Of a stretch of 32,765 bases of DNA, positions 1-8,733 are shown one piece after another. Position 1 is the first letter of the stretch, and the number at the start of each line of letters is the position of its first letter. The stretch lies in contig JAPYOP010000049.1 of NCBI GenBank assembly GCA_029938115.1, forward strand, positions 1-32,765, written 5' to 3'. Below the pieces are notes generated by a model. The model worked only from the letters and a program-made list of their open reading frames with translations. It was not told the origin of the DNA and did no database searches. This DNA comes from Colwellia sp. Lineage in GTDB: Bacteria > Pseudomonadota > Gammaproteobacteria > Enterobacterales > Alteromonadaceae. The position numbers were made by a program, and so were the translations under genes.

Positions 1-533
1 TGGTTGGGGGGCACTGTATTGGGGTAGATCCATATTATTTGACGCATAAAGCTGAACAGGTTGGTTATCATCCCCAGCTCATTCTAGCTGGGCGTAAAAT
101 CAATGATGGTATGGCTCAGTATATGGTTAAAAAAGTTATTCAAAAAATGCTTATAAATGGCATTGATGTGACTAAGAGTACAGTGGGGGTGTTAGGTATA
201 ACCTTCAAAGAGAACTGCCCTGATGTCCGTAATAGTAAAATTACTGATGTAGTCTCCGAGCTAAAAAACTGGGGTGTCAATGTTGTTGTGGCCGATTCTT
301 GGGCAGATCCATTAGAGGTCAAGCAGAATTGTGGCATCAGTCTGGGCGAAATTAGTGCCACTCAGCAGGTAGATTCGTTAATTGTTGCCGTCGGGCATGA
401 TGAATTTCGAGATTTATCTCCTGAAGCGCTTCGGAGTTTTTGCAAGGGTTCCCGGCCAATATTGGCTGATGTGAAGTCCCTATATGAAAGAGCCGCGCTT
501 ATTGATCTTGGGTTTTCAGTTTTCCGACTTTAA
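1..533 (+). CDS. wbpA: UDP-N-acetylhexosamine 6-dehydrogenase, C-terminal part (5' truncated by window)
   Basis: The reading frame is open from base 3 and runs off the left edge, so only about the last 176 residues are present. It begins inside the active-site motif GGHCIGVDPYYLTHKA of the UDP-glucose/UDP-GlcNAc dehydrogenase family; the catalytic Cys codon is at 15-17. The remainder matches the C-terminal NAD-dependent dehydrogenase domain (GITFKENCPDVRNSK). Members with PYY-LTHKA are typically the WbpA/TviB group, which oxidise C6 of UDP-GlcNAc or UDP-GalNAc to the uronic acid. The following genes wbpB, wbpD and wbpE make the WbpA assignment (UDP-GlcNAcA formation) most likely. The TTG at 39 is an internal codon, not a start. 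Substrate choice between GlcNAc and GalNAc is inferred from context. Confidence 0.9.
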   Translation, partial: VGGHCIGVDPYYLTHKAEQVGYHPQLILAGRKINDGMAQYMVKKVIQKMLINGIDVTKSTVGVLGITFKENCPDVRNSKITDVVSELKNWGVNVVVADSWADPLEVKQNCGISLGEISATQQVDSLIVAVGHDEFRDLSPEALRSFCKGSRPILADVKSLYERAALIDLGFSVFRL

Positions 534-565
534 AGTTCTTTGTTTGTTTCTACTTTGGGATGTAT

Positions 566-1552
566 ATGGAAAAAAATATTGCGGTTGTTGGTTGTGGCCA
601 CTGGGGTAAGAATTTAGTCCGAAATTTTTCTGATTTAGGAAGTTTGGCTGCGGTGTGCGACCCGAACGCCGAGGTTTCTCAAAAATATGCTGATCAATAC
701 TTGGTCAAAAATTACTCATTTTCTGAAATTCTCAATGACCTGAGTATTGAGGGGGTGGTGCTTGCTGTTCCTGCACCTCTTCACGCCTCTATGGCGATCG
801 AAGTGATGAATGCTGGGAAGCATGTTTATGTAGAAAAGCCTCTGGCCATGAACAACCTTGAAGCGGAGAAAATGATTGCTTCAGCGGAGGAAAATGGAGT
901 GCAGCTAATGGTTGGACACCTCCTTCAGTACCACCCTATCTTTATGGTCTTGCGCACTCTTGTGGAATCAGGTGAAATGGGTACTTTACAATATATTTAT
1001 TCCAATCGTCTAAGTTTTGGTAAGGTTCGGGCCGAAGAGGATGTGATTTGGAGCTTTGCCCCACATGATATCTCAATGATTCTATCTCTAACGGGCCATG
1101 AACCTGAAATAGTAAGAACAGAATCTACTAGTATTCTTCAGCCCGATATTGCAGATGCTGCAACGCTTCACTTGGAGTTTAAATCAGGCCTGAAAGCTCA
1201 TATTTCGGTATCATGGCTACACCCATACAAAGAGCAAAAGCTGGTTGTAGTCGGTAAAAATGCCATGGCGGTGTTCGATGATACTAAACCATGGGGTGAG
1301 AAGCTTGCTCTATATCGTCATGTTGTGCGATCTTGTGGGAGTTTACCAAGTCTGGAAAAAGCTGAAGTAGAGTATATTGAGGTATTAGAATCTGAACCTT
1401 TAAGGAACGAGTGCCAGCACTTTGTGGACGTAGTTACTGGGGATGTTGCGCCCCTGACTAATGGAAAGGAAGGTCTGGGTGTACTTAACGTATTATCTGC
1501 GGCCTCTCTATCCCAAAGCAGAAATGAAGCGGTGAGAATAGAAAATCTATGA
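566..1552 (+). CDS. wbpB: UDP-N-acetylglucosaminuronate C3 dehydrogenase (Gfo/Idh/MocA family)
   Basis: Predicted to oxidise C3 of UDP-GlcNAcA with NAD to give the 3-keto sugar that WbpE then aminates. The N-terminus carries a Rossmann GxGxxG motif ([11 protein letters not shown]), the family motif EKPLAM occurs near residue 90, and FAPHDISM matches the catalytic His region of Gfo/Idh/MocA oxidoreductases. Length (about 328 aa) fits WbpB. Two in-frame ATGs exist at 560 and 566; GGGA at 557-560 overlaps the first and is correctly spaced for the second, so 566 is preferred. The stop overlaps the wbpD start as ATGA, indicating translational coupling. Confidence 0.88.
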   Translation: MEKNIAVVGCGHWGKNLVRNFSDLGSLAAVCDPNAEVSQKYADQYLVKNYSFSEILNDLSIEGVVLAVPAPLHASMAIEVMNAGKHVYVEKPLAMNNLEAEKMIASAEENGVQLMVGHLLQYHPIFMVLRTLVESGEMGTLQYIYSNRLSFGKVRAEEDVIWSFAPHDISMILSLTGHEPEIVRTESTSILQPDIADAATLHLEFKSGLKAHISVSWLHPYKEQKLVVVGKNAMAVFDDTKPWGEKLALYRHVVRSCGSLPSLEKAEVEYIEVLESEPLRNECQHFVDVVTGDVAPLTNGKEGLGVLNVLSAASLSQSRNEAVRIENL

Positions 1553-2127
1553 GTGAAAACTATAAAGATGTGTTCATCCATGAGTCATCCTACGTGGACA
1601 GCAATGTGACCATTGGTCGTGGCACAAAGATATGGCACTTTAGCCACATTTTGACGAATTGTGAAATAGGGCAAGACAGCTCCCTTGGTCAGAATGTTGT
1701 CGTAGGACCTAATGTTGTCATTGGTAGTCTAGTTAAAATACAAAACAATGTAAGCGTCTATGAAGGCGTGACGTTAGAAGATGGTGTGTTTTGCGGACCG
1801 TCATGCGTTTTCACTAATGTAAACAATCCTCGATCCGAAATCCTGCGCAAAGATGAATATCGAAAGACAACAGTAAAGCGTGGGGCTTCAATTGGTGCCA
1901 ATGCCACTATTATCTGCGGTCACGATCTGGGTGAATACTGCTTTGTTGCGGCGGGTGCTGTAATAACCAAAGAGGTTCCGGCCTATGCTCTGATGGCGGG
2001 CACCCCAGCAAGGAGAATAGGCTGGATGAGTAAAGCTGGCGGTCGTCTTGGTGAGGATTTGGTTTGCCCAATTGAAGGTACTGCCTATCGACTTGCCAAT
2101 CCTAACAAACTTGAGGAAATTGTTTAA
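1549..2127 (+). CDS. wbpD: UDP-2-acetamido-3-amino-2,3-dideoxy-glucuronate N-acetyltransferase
   Basis: A 192-residue left-handed beta-helix acetyltransferase predicted to acetylate the 3-amino group formed by WbpE, giving UDP-GlcNAc(3NAc)A. Hexapeptide repeats are visible through most of the protein ([43 protein letters not shown]) and the C-terminal stretch has the family pattern [26 protein letters not shown]. Length matches WbpD/WlbB enzymes. It overlaps wbpB by 4 bp and its TAA shares a base with the wbpE ATG, so the three genes are one translational unit. Confidence 0.9.
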   Translation: MSENYKDVFIHESSYVDSNVTIGRGTKIWHFSHILTNCEIGQDSSLGQNVVVGPNVVIGSLVKIQNNVSVYEGVTLEDGVFCGPSCVFTNVNNPRSEILRKDEYRKTTVKRGASIGANATIICGHDLGEYCFVAAGAVITKEVPAYALMAGTPARRIGWMSKAGGRLGEDLVCPIEGTAYRLANPNKLEEIV

Positions 2128-3263
2128 TGAGTGAATATTCGGCACCTACGCAGTTCATAGACCTTGCGGCCCAACAGAAATTAATTAGACCGCAGTTAGA
2201 TCTGGCAATTAGTAGAGTGTTAGATCATGGTCAGTACATTATGGGTCCTGAGGTGAAAGAATTTGAGGATCACTTGTGTAAATTTACTGGAGCTAAACAT
2301 GCATTGAGTTGTGCCAATGGTACGGATGCGCTAACGCTTGTTTTGATGGCTTGGGGAATAGGTCCTGGTGACGCAGTATTTGTGCCTTCGTTTACTTATG
2401 TGGCAACTGCTGAGGCGCCGGCCCAGTTGGGGGCAACCCCCTTTTTCGTGGATGTGCTTGAGAATACATTTAATATTGATCCTAGCAGCTTTAAGCAAGC
2501 GGTTGTCGAGTGTCGAAAACTTGATTTGAAGCCTGCTGTTGTAATCGTCGTAGATCTCTTCGGGCAGCCTGCTAACATTGATGCCATAACTGAGATTGCT
2601 AATAGTGAGGGGATTAAAGTACTTGTTGATGGTGCGCAAAGTTTCGGTGCTGAGTCCCATGGAAGGCGTGTCGGTCTGATGGGCGACGCAACAACCACTA
2701 GTTTTTTCCCAGCTAAACCTCTTGGTTGCTATGGTGATGGTGGAGCAGTTTTTACCGATGACGACGAGCTTGCAGAAATCATCAATTCTATTAGGCTTCA
2801 TGGCAAAGGTGGTCAGAAATATGACAATGTGAGGATTGGGTTAAATTCGAGGCTGGACACCATTCAGGCGGCAATTTTAATTGAAAAACTTGCAATTTAT
2901 GAGGGCGAACTAGAGGCTCGACAGATGATAGCCCAGAGGTACAGCAATGCTTTAGATGGTTTTTGTCAGACACCTATTTTGAGCCCAGGTGTGTCAAGTT
3001 CTTGGGCTCAATATACGATCTTAGTTAATGATAGGGAGAAAGTGCATGCAGCTCTTAAGCAGTCAGGCATACCATCGGTAATTTACTACCCAATCCCTCT
3101 TACGCGGCAGTTGGGCTATCTGAACTATCCTCAAGTAAGTTCTTTGACTAGTGTTTCTGATGCGTTAGCAAAAAAGGTTTTAAGCTTGCCAATGCATCCA
3201 TATCTTACTGAGAGCAATCAAGACCAGGTAATACTAAAACTTAAACTTGCATTAGAAAAATAA
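2127..3263 (+). CDS. wbpE: UDP-3-keto-GlcNAcA C3 aminotransferase (DegT/DnrJ/EryC1/StrS)
   Basis: A PLP-dependent sugar aminotransferase of 378 residues predicted to transfer an amino group from glutamate to C3 of UDP-3-keto-GlcNAcA. The PLP Lys is Lys197 in SFFPAKPLGCYGDGGA; upstream LFGQPANID and VDGAQSFGAE match the cofactor pocket of the family, and NGTDALTLVL is the phosphate-binding region. It begins with the overlap TAATG from wbpD. It is the last gene before the insertion sequence, so the diacetamido-uronic acid group is now separated from the next gene block. WbpE rather than another DegT member is inferred from the wbpB-wbpD context. Confidence 0.88.
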   Translation: MSEYSAPTQFIDLAAQQKLIRPQLDLAISRVLDHGQYIMGPEVKEFEDHLCKFTGAKHALSCANGTDALTLVLMAWGIGPGDAVFVPSFTYVATAEAPAQLGATPFFVDVLENTFNIDPSSFKQAVVECRKLDLKPAVVIVVDLFGQPANIDAITEIANSEGIKVLVDGAQSFGAESHGRRVGLMGDATTTSFFPAKPLGCYGDGGAVFTDDDELAEIINSIRLHGKGGQKYDNVRIGLNSRLDTIQAAILIEKLAIYEGELEARQMIAQRYSNALDGFCQTPILSPGVSSSWAQYTILVNDREKVHAALKQSGIPSVIYYPIPLTRQLGYLNYPQVSSLTSVSDALAKKVLSLPMHPYLTESNQDQVILKLKLALEK

Positions 3264-3418
3264 ATCCGATCTTTATAATTGATTGATTAGGTGACTAGAG
3301 AATATGTGGTAAAAATCCACAAAGAGCAGCCTAGTTAGCTCTAACAATGAGGGCTTATCTGTCTGGAAGCGCTGCTATTAGTTTATTGAGCGGATAGCCT
3401 GCTGAGCTAATTCAGAGG

Positions 3419-3442
3419 TATAGTCATTTCTGGTGTATGAGG
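3419..3442 (+). repeat. Left terminal inverted repeat of the IS256-family element
   Basis: The left end reads TATAGTCA, four variable bases, then TGGTGTATG and G-rich bases. Its reverse complement matches 4787-4810 at about 20 of 24 positions. Three outer bases (GAG, 3415-3417) also match the other end, so the repeat may start at 3415. Confidence 0.75.
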
Positions 3443-3511
3443 AGTTAAAGCAGCGTATCCTGTTGGAAGTAAAAGATCCTAGCCGATCAACAACCAACAA
3501 GAGTACGCCAC

Positions 3512-4784
3512 ATGAAGAATGATAATATTGTATCGCTGAATATGCCAGCACAAGATGTACTTTCTGAACTTTTAAAGACTGGAGCTCAGCAATTATTAAC
3601 CCAAGCCATTGAAGCAGAAGTTGCCACCTTGTTAGCGCAATTCCAAGGCCAACTAACGGAATCTGGCTTGCAAGGCGTTGTCCGTAATGGCCACTTACCG
3701 GAACGAAGGATACAAACTGGCCTTGGCGATATTGGTGTTAAGATCCCCAAGGTCAGAGACAGAACAGGTCAAGGCATTAAGTTTAACAGCAGCTTAGTAC
3801 CGCCCTATTTGAAACGGGCCAAGACCATCGAGGAGTTGCTACCCTGGCTATACTTGAAAGGCATCTCAACGGGCGATTTCAAGGATGCGCTAGCGGGTTT
3901 GCTGGGTGCCGATGCGAAAGGCTTGTCGTCCAATACCATAAGCCGCCTCAAGCAAACTTGGGAAGGTGAATATGGCCAATGGCGCAAGCGTGATTTATCC
4001 AAGCGACGCTATGTGTATATTTGGGCCGACGGTGTTTACTGCAACGTTAGGCAAGACGACAAGCTTTGTCTGCTGGTTATCATGGGCTCAGACATCACCG
4101 GGCGCAAAGAAGTCATCGGCCTAACAGACGGATATCGTGAGTCGGAAGCCAGCTGGCTAGAGCTGTTAGAACAGCTTTCCGAGCAAGGTTTCACAGTGCC
4201 GCCAGAAGTCGCTGTAGGCGATGGTGCTTTAGGGTTCTGGAAAGCCATTACCAAGCATTGGCCAGCGACCAAACACCAACGCTGCTGGGTGCACAAGACC
4301 GCCAACGTATTAAACAAAGTGCCCAAGGCCATACAGCCTAAAGTTAAGGAGAATCTGCACGATATTTGGATGTCGGATTCACGGGCTAGCGCTGAAAAGG
4401 CCTTTGATTTATGTCTACGAAAATATGAGGCCAAGTACCCGAAAGCCATGCATTGCTTACAAAAAGACCGTGACAAGATGCTTACATTTTACGACTTTCC
4501 GGCAGAACACTGGGGCCATATACGAACCAGAAACCCGATCGAGTCCGTGTTCGCCACAGTACGACTCAGAACGACTCAGAACGACTCAGAACGACTCAGA
4601 ACGACTCAGAACGACAAGAATAAAGAATTGCGGTAGCCGATTAACGACCTTGGCGATGGCCTTCAAGTTAATGCACACGGCCCAAAAACGATGGCACCGA
4701 CTAAGGGGTTATCAACTGCTCGCCGACGTGATCGACGGCGTTCAGTTTAAAGACGGGATCCTCGTCGAACAGGAAGCTGCTTGA
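3512..4784 (+). pseudogene. IS256-family (mutator-type) transposase, frameshifted by tandem repeat expansion
   Basis: DDE transposase. The first frame starts at the ATG at 3512 and runs to 4636 (374 aa); the expected C-terminal part (NCGSRLTTLAMAFKLMHTA to LVEQEAA, ending 4784) lies in another frame. Catalytic residues appear intact: Asp173 (WADGVY), Asp237 (VGDGALGFW) and Glu344 (NPIESVFATV). Immediately after Glu344 the DNA has five copies of a 10-bp unit. Removing four copies (40 bp) restores one frame reading TVRLRTTRIKNCGSRLTT, giving a 410-residue protein of normal family length. The gene is therefore probably inactive as read, though it would come back in frame with one, four or seven copies. 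A sequencing or assembly artefact at the repeat cannot be excluded. Confidence 0.85.
4561..4620 (+). repeat. 10-bp tandem repeat, five perfect copies plus a partial sixth
   Basis: The unit ACGACTCAGA occurs five times in perfect tandem (4561-4610), followed by a partial copy ACGACAAGAA. It sits inside the transposase codons just after the catalytic Glu. Because 10 is not a multiple of three, each copy gained or lost changes the frame. Slipped-strand mispairing is the likely origin. Confidence 0.97.
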
Positions 4785-4786
4785 TG

Positions 4787-4810
4787 CCCCATACACCACA
4801 TTTGACTATA
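4787..4810 (-). repeat. Right terminal inverted repeat of the IS256-family element
   Basis: Reads CCCCATACACCACA then TTTGACTATA, the imperfect reverse complement of 3419-3442. It begins 2 bp after the transposase stop codon, as is usual for compact IS ends. Confidence 0.75.
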
Positions 4811-4973
4811 GCTCCTAATTATTACCATCAATGAAGCGAGCTCCGGGAATTCAACTCGTATTTTATAGAGTTACATCGATTATGAAGCTTGGCCTAAAAA
4901 CTTATCTGCTGCATTCGTAAGATAAGAAGCATGTCGAGTTCTACGTAAACACACCAAATAATATGGAGAAAAC

Positions 4974-5981
4974 ATGTTAAACAGAAAAAATGTTTTAATT
5001 ACTGGCGGTACTGGATCTTTTGGTAAACAATTCATAAAGGCGATTTTACGAGATTATCCTCTAGTTAATAAGATAATTATTTTTTCAAGAGATGAACTCA
5101 AGCAATCCGAAATTAAACAAATGTATCCTGATGTTGATTTCCCGATGCTAAGATTTTTTATAGGTGACGTTAGGGATAAGGACAGATTAGTTCAGGCATT
5201 TGAAGGTGTTGATGTGGTTATACATGCCGCTGCTATCAAGCAAGTAGACACAGCAGAGTATAATCCTACAGAGTGTATTAAAACTAATATTAATGGTGCG
5301 GAAAATGTAATAAATGCCGCGTTAACCTGTGGTGTAAAGGATGTGGTTGCTTTATCAACAGATAAAGCATGTGCCCCTATTAACTTATACGGAGCCACTA
5401 AGCTAGTTTCTGACAAGCTATTCACTGCCGCCAACAACATCAAAGGCTCAAAAGAAATAAAGTTTAGTGTTGTGAGGTATGGCAATGTCATGGGATCTCG
5501 AGGTTCAGTTATACCATTTTTTTTGAACAAGAAAAAGGAAGGAGTATTACCGATTACCCATCCAGAAATGACCCGATTTAATATTTCTTTGGAGGATGGA
5601 GTTGACATGGTTATGTACGCTCTTGCCAATCACCTTGGTGGCGAGATATTTATTCCTAAAATACCATCATATAATATTTTAGATGTTGCGAAAGCAATTG
5701 CGCCTGAATGTGAAACTAAAATTGTAGGTATTCGCCCTGGCGAAAAGCTTCATGAAGAAATGATTACTGATACTGACTCTCTCAATACTATTGATTTGGG
5801 AAAATATTATGTGATCTTGCCGTCAATATCTTTCAACTACACTGAAGAGCAATATTTATTGCATCACAATGCAGTAAAAGTAAAGTTTGGATTTAAGTAT
5901 AATTCAGGAACAAATGATTCCTGGGAGGACTCTGAGAGCCTTAAGCAACTGATTTCTACAAAAGTGTCAGTGGAAAAGTGA
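4974..5981 (+). CDS. pseB: UDP-GlcNAc 4,6-dehydratase (inverting), PseB-like
   Basis: Short-chain dehydrogenase of the CapD/PseB type, 335 aa, predicted to convert UDP-GlcNAc to a 4-keto-6-deoxy sugar, with C5 inversion in true PseB enzymes. The NADP-binding motif GGTGSFG is at residues 11-17. LSTDKACAP gives Asp130 and Lys131, and LYGATK gives Tyr139, matching the catalytic Asp-Lys-Tyr of PseB (D132/K133/Y141 in the H. pylori enzyme). GIRPGEKLHEEMI near residue 260 is the family C-terminal motif. A good ribosome site GGAGA (4965-4969) precedes the ATG. It is the first gene of the long overlapping block. Whether the product is the L-altro PseB product or a D-sugar cannot be told from sequence alone. 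Confidence 0.85.
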   Translation: MLNRKNVLITGGTGSFGKQFIKAILRDYPLVNKIIIFSRDELKQSEIKQMYPDVDFPMLRFFIGDVRDKDRLVQAFEGVDVVIHAAAIKQVDTAEYNPTECIKTNINGAENVINAALTCGVKDVVALSTDKACAPINLYGATKLVSDKLFTAANNIKGSKEIKFSVVRYGNVMGSRGSVIPFFLNKKKEGVLPITHPEMTRFNISLEDGVDMVMYALANHLGGEIFIPKIPSYNILDVAKAIAPECETKIVGIRPGEKLHEEMITDTDSLNTIDLGKYYVILPSISFNYTEEQYLLHHNAVKVKFGFKYNSGTNDSWEDSESLKQLISTKVSVEK

Positions 5982-5985
5982 AGCT

Positions 5986-6804
5986 ATGGAGATTGTATTA
6001 GGGACGGCACAGTTTGGTTTGAATTATGGGGTTTCTAATAAAACTGGAAAGGTTAGTCTAAATGAAATAGAAAAAATCCTAAACTATTGTTGTGAAAGTT
6101 CAATAACTGAATTGGATACGGCCTTTGCTTATGGCGATGTATATGAGGTCCTTGGAAAATTCGATCTGTCGCCATTCCAAATAACATCAAAGATCCCAAA
6201 GTTAGATCCAGGGAAAAATTTACAGAATCAAATATCTGAATATATTGAGAAAACTTTTGAAAAATTAAACATAAGTTGCTTACATAACTTGTTGCTTCAT
6301 GATGAAGAAGATTTTTATGAAAGCGATGAAATATTTGATTATCTAAAATCAGCTAAAAATATATATAATATAGACAATGTTGGAGTGTCCATTTATAACA
6401 TTGAAACTAAGCTTGAGCAGAGTTATGACGTAATTGATGTGATCCAAATTCCTGGATCTATTGTCGATTGTCGATATGAGGGAATGAACTTTGATAACAT
6501 CTATCTCAGATCGGTTTTTTTACAGGGATTATTGTTGATGGAAAATAAACCAGCCTACTTTAAACCTTGGGAAACTGTTTTTAGTAAGCTAGACAGTTAT
6601 TTAAATACATACCCAACTAAAATCCAAGGTGTTATCAACCATATGAATCGAGTCAACTCAGCACAAAAAGTGGTAGTGGGTGTTGTTTCAATTAGTCAGC
6701 TAGATCAAATAAACTCTATTAAGAACTTTAGTGATAACGCCTTTATCCCTAGTGTGCGAGTTGATGATATAGATTTAATTAATCCTGCAAGATGGAAATT
6801 ATGA
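5986..6804 (+). CDS. Aldo/keto reductase of a nonulosonic-acid-type cluster
   Basis: A 272-residue aldo/keto reductase. It begins with the family motif LGTAQFGLNYGVSN and has the catalytic tetrad: Asp44 and Tyr49 in ELDTAFAYGD, Lys69 in ITSKIPK, His105 in LLLHDEED. Such reductases are often found beside SpsF-type nucleotidyltransferases and NeuB-like synthases in surface glycan loci. Its substrate is unknown; a keto-sugar nucleotide or keto acid intermediate is a reasonable guess. It starts 4 bp after the pseB stop and its TGA overlaps the next ATG. Confidence 0.75.
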   Translation: MEIVLGTAQFGLNYGVSNKTGKVSLNEIEKILNYCCESSITELDTAFAYGDVYEVLGKFDLSPFQITSKIPKLDPGKNLQNQISEYIEKTFEKLNISCLHNLLLHDEEDFYESDEIFDYLKSAKNIYNIDNVGVSIYNIETKLEQSYDVIDVIQIPGSIVDCRYEGMNFDNIYLRSVFLQGLLLMENKPAYFKPWETVFSKLDSYLNTYPTKIQGVINHMNRVNSAQKVVVGVVSISQLDQINSIKNFSDNAFIPSVRVDDIDLINPARWKL

Positions 6805-7553
6805 ATTTAGCTATTATTCAGGCCAGAATGAACTCGAAACGGTTACCTGGTAAGGTTCTAAAATATATTGGCAATGAAATTTTAATTGACATCATCTATA
6901 AGCGAATTTCTAAATCAAAATCAGTCGATAAAATAATTGTAGCTTGCACAACAGACGCTTCTGATGATGTTTTAGTAGAACACTTAAATAACAACAATAT
7001 AGGTTATTTCAGAGGGGACGAAGATGATGTTTTGTCTCGTTTTTATTTAGCGGCAAAAGCTTACAGTGTAGTGAATGTGATCAGAATCACGTGCGATGAT
7101 CCTCTAAAAGAACCAGATTTTGTTGATAAAGCTCTTGATTTGCTCATAACGACAAAATCAGACTACGTTTCAAATACTATTACGCCGTCCTATCCAGAGG
7201 GGCTTGATGTCGAAGTATTTACGTTTAAATCTTTAGAAAAAGCATATTTAGAGGCAGAGTTGTTTAGTGAAAGAGAGCATGTAACCCCTTACATTTGGAA
7301 GAACACTAAATTATTCAAAGTGACTGATTTTCGGTTTATCTTTGATGCGTCATCTTTAAGGTGGACAGTCGATAAAAATGTTGACCTAGAGTTTTTCAAT
7401 GCCGTGGTTGGGAAACTAGGTCCGTTATCTATGATTAGATATGAGGACTTACTGTGTTTTTTGATAAAAAATCCAAAGTTCGCAGAGATTAACAACACTA
7501 CGGTTAGAAATGAAGGTTATCTGAAATCTTTAAAGGATGAAATAAATGTTTAA
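6801..7553 (+). CDS. SpsF-type cytidylyltransferase / nucleotidyltransferase
   Basis: About 250 aa, starting IIQARMNSKRLPGKVL, the nucleotide-binding signature of the SpsF/acylneuraminate cytidylyltransferase superfamily; ITCDDPLKEP is the metal-binding region. By family and context it probably activates the nonulosonic-acid-like product of the NeuB-type enzyme with CTP. The upstream ATG at 6792 is less likely than 6801, which gives the canonical N-terminus and the usual ATGA overlap with the preceding gene. It overlaps the next gene by 8 bp. Substrate is inferred. Confidence 0.78.
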   Translation: MNLAIIQARMNSKRLPGKVLKYIGNEILIDIIYKRISKSKSVDKIIVACTTDASDDVLVEHLNNNNIGYFRGDEDDVLSRFYLAAKAYSVVNVIRITCDDPLKEPDFVDKALDLLITTKSDYVSNTITPSYPEGLDVEVFTFKSLEKAYLEAELFSEREHVTPYIWKNTKLFKVTDFRFIFDASSLRWTVDKNVDLEFFNAVVGKLGPLSMIRYEDLLCFLIKNPKFAEINNTTVRNEGYLKSLKDEINV

Positions 7554-8733
7554 TAGAATTGGTGATTTAGAAAAAAAATATGTTCTAGAGGCTCTTGAAA
7601 ATCAGTTTAGGAGCTCTAAGGGAGCAGTTTTCATGCAAAGGTTGGAGAAAGCCTTTTCCTCTCGTTTTGGAGTCAAATATGGCGTTTCTTGCACCAATGG
7701 CACTGCGACAATGCACTCTGCGTTGGAGGCAATGGGCGTTGGGATAGGTGACGAGGTAATAGTGCCCCCTCTGACCATGAGCGCTACAGCCTTCAGCGTC
7801 TTACAGACTGGGGCTACCCCAATCTTTGCAGACGTTGATTCTAGCACTTACCAGATCTCAGCTGACTCCATTAAGCAGCGTGTTACCAAAAATACTAAGG
7901 CCATAATTACAGTTGCTTTATATGGTATGTGCCCAGAAATGGATGATGTGTTAAAGATTTGTTCTGAAAATAACTTGAAGCTTATTGAAGATAATGCTGA
8001 AAACTTTCTAGGGACTTATAAGGGTAATTTGGTAGGAACTTTCGGTGACGCTGCAAGCTTCAGTTTTCAGAGTTCTAAGCATCTGACTAGTGGTGAAGGC
8101 GGTATCATAATTACAAACCAAGAGGACTTAGCTACTCGCATAAGACGTGTAAATTCGTTGGGTTATGCAGGTGTTGGAGCTAGTAGAGCGAAGATATCAA
8201 AATTAGATATACAGTCTCCCGATTACGATCGACATATGTCTATGGGCTGGAATTACAGAATGCCTGAATTGTGTTGCGCGGTGGCATTAGCTCAAGTTGA
8301 AAGGATAGAGGAATTGGTCCAAAAGAGAGTAGATGCAGCTTTAAAATTTAAAGAGGTAGTCGAGAAGTCAGGAGTGCTTGTCGGTCAGTATACGCCTGAT
8401 TATTGTACTAACTCTTATTGGACATACGCAGCTAAGTTAGACAATCACATAGATTGGTTTGAGTTTAGACAAAAATTTCTTAATTTTGGTGGTGACGGGT
8501 TTTATAGCGCTTGGAAATTATCCTATCAGGAGCCAATGTTTAAAAATAGAAATTTATTAAATAGGGAGCATAATTTAACTAGTAATTCTGTAGAAAATTA
8601 TCAAGATGGCTCGTGTCCAGTTGCAGAGAATTTGCAGGCAAGACTGGTGCAGTTTAAAACAAATTATTGGAATGAAGGCGAGGCAGAGTCGCAAGCAGAA
8701 ATTCTGCGCAAAACATTAAGTTACTTTAGCTAA
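7546..8733 (+). CDS. DegT/DnrJ/EryC1/StrS-family sugar aminotransferase
   Basis: PLP-dependent aminotransferase of 395 aa. The PLP Lys is Lys178 in SFQSSKHLTSGEGG; VSCTNGTATMHSALEA and EDNAENFLG fit the cofactor pocket. It likely aminates C4 of the 4-keto-6-deoxy UDP-sugar made by the PseB-like enzyme, the step done by PseC in pseudaminic acid synthesis. The sequence AASFSFQSSKHLTSGEGG also resembles GDP-perosamine synthase-type members, so assignment to PseC is not certain. Its stop shares one base with the next ATG (TAATG). Confidence 0.8.
   Translation: MFNRIGDLEKKYVLEALENQFRSSKGAVFMQRLEKAFSSRFGVKYGVSCTNGTATMHSALEAMGVGIGDEVIVPPLTMSATAFSVLQTGATPIFADVDSSTYQISADSIKQRVTKNTKAIITVALYGMCPEMDDVLKICSENNLKLIEDNAENFLGTYKGNLVGTFGDAASFSFQSSKHLTSGEGGIIITNQEDLATRIRRVNSLGYAGVGASRAKISKLDIQSPDYDRHMSMGWNYRMPELCCAVALAQVERIEELVQKRVDAALKFKEVVEKSGVLVGQYTPDYCTNSYWTYAAKLDNHIDWFEFRQKFLNFGGDGFYSAWKLSYQEPMFKNRNLLNREHNLTSNSVENYQDGSCPVAENLQARLVQFKTNYWNEGEAESQAEILRKTLSYFS

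Larger units (their letters stand above)
3415..4814 (+). mobile_element. IS256-family insertion sequence with frameshifted transposase
   Basis: A roughly 1.4-kb element holding one mutator-type transposase gene between terminal inverted repeats of at least 24 bp. The ends match over GAG plus a core beginning TATAGTCA and ending GGTGTATG, with a few mismatches. It lies in what would otherwise be a roughly 0.3-kb gap between wbpE and the pseB-like gene. The six bases CTAATT abut or nearly abut both ends (3407-3412 and 4815-4820), compatible with a partly decayed 8-bp target duplication. The exact outer ends are estimated by eye. Confidence 0.8.

Noticed and set aside
2331..2801. Long antisense open frames inside wbpE and other genes
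   Set aside because: They are opposite strongly supported coding regions and show no recognisable protein family.
3305..3321. TGTGG-TAAAAAT-CCACA hairpin after wbpE as a terminator
   Set aside because: The stem is 5 bp with an AT loop and no downstream T tract.
4561..4620. Tandem repeat as a CRISPR-like array
   Set aside because: The units are 10 bp with no spacers and lie inside transposase codons.
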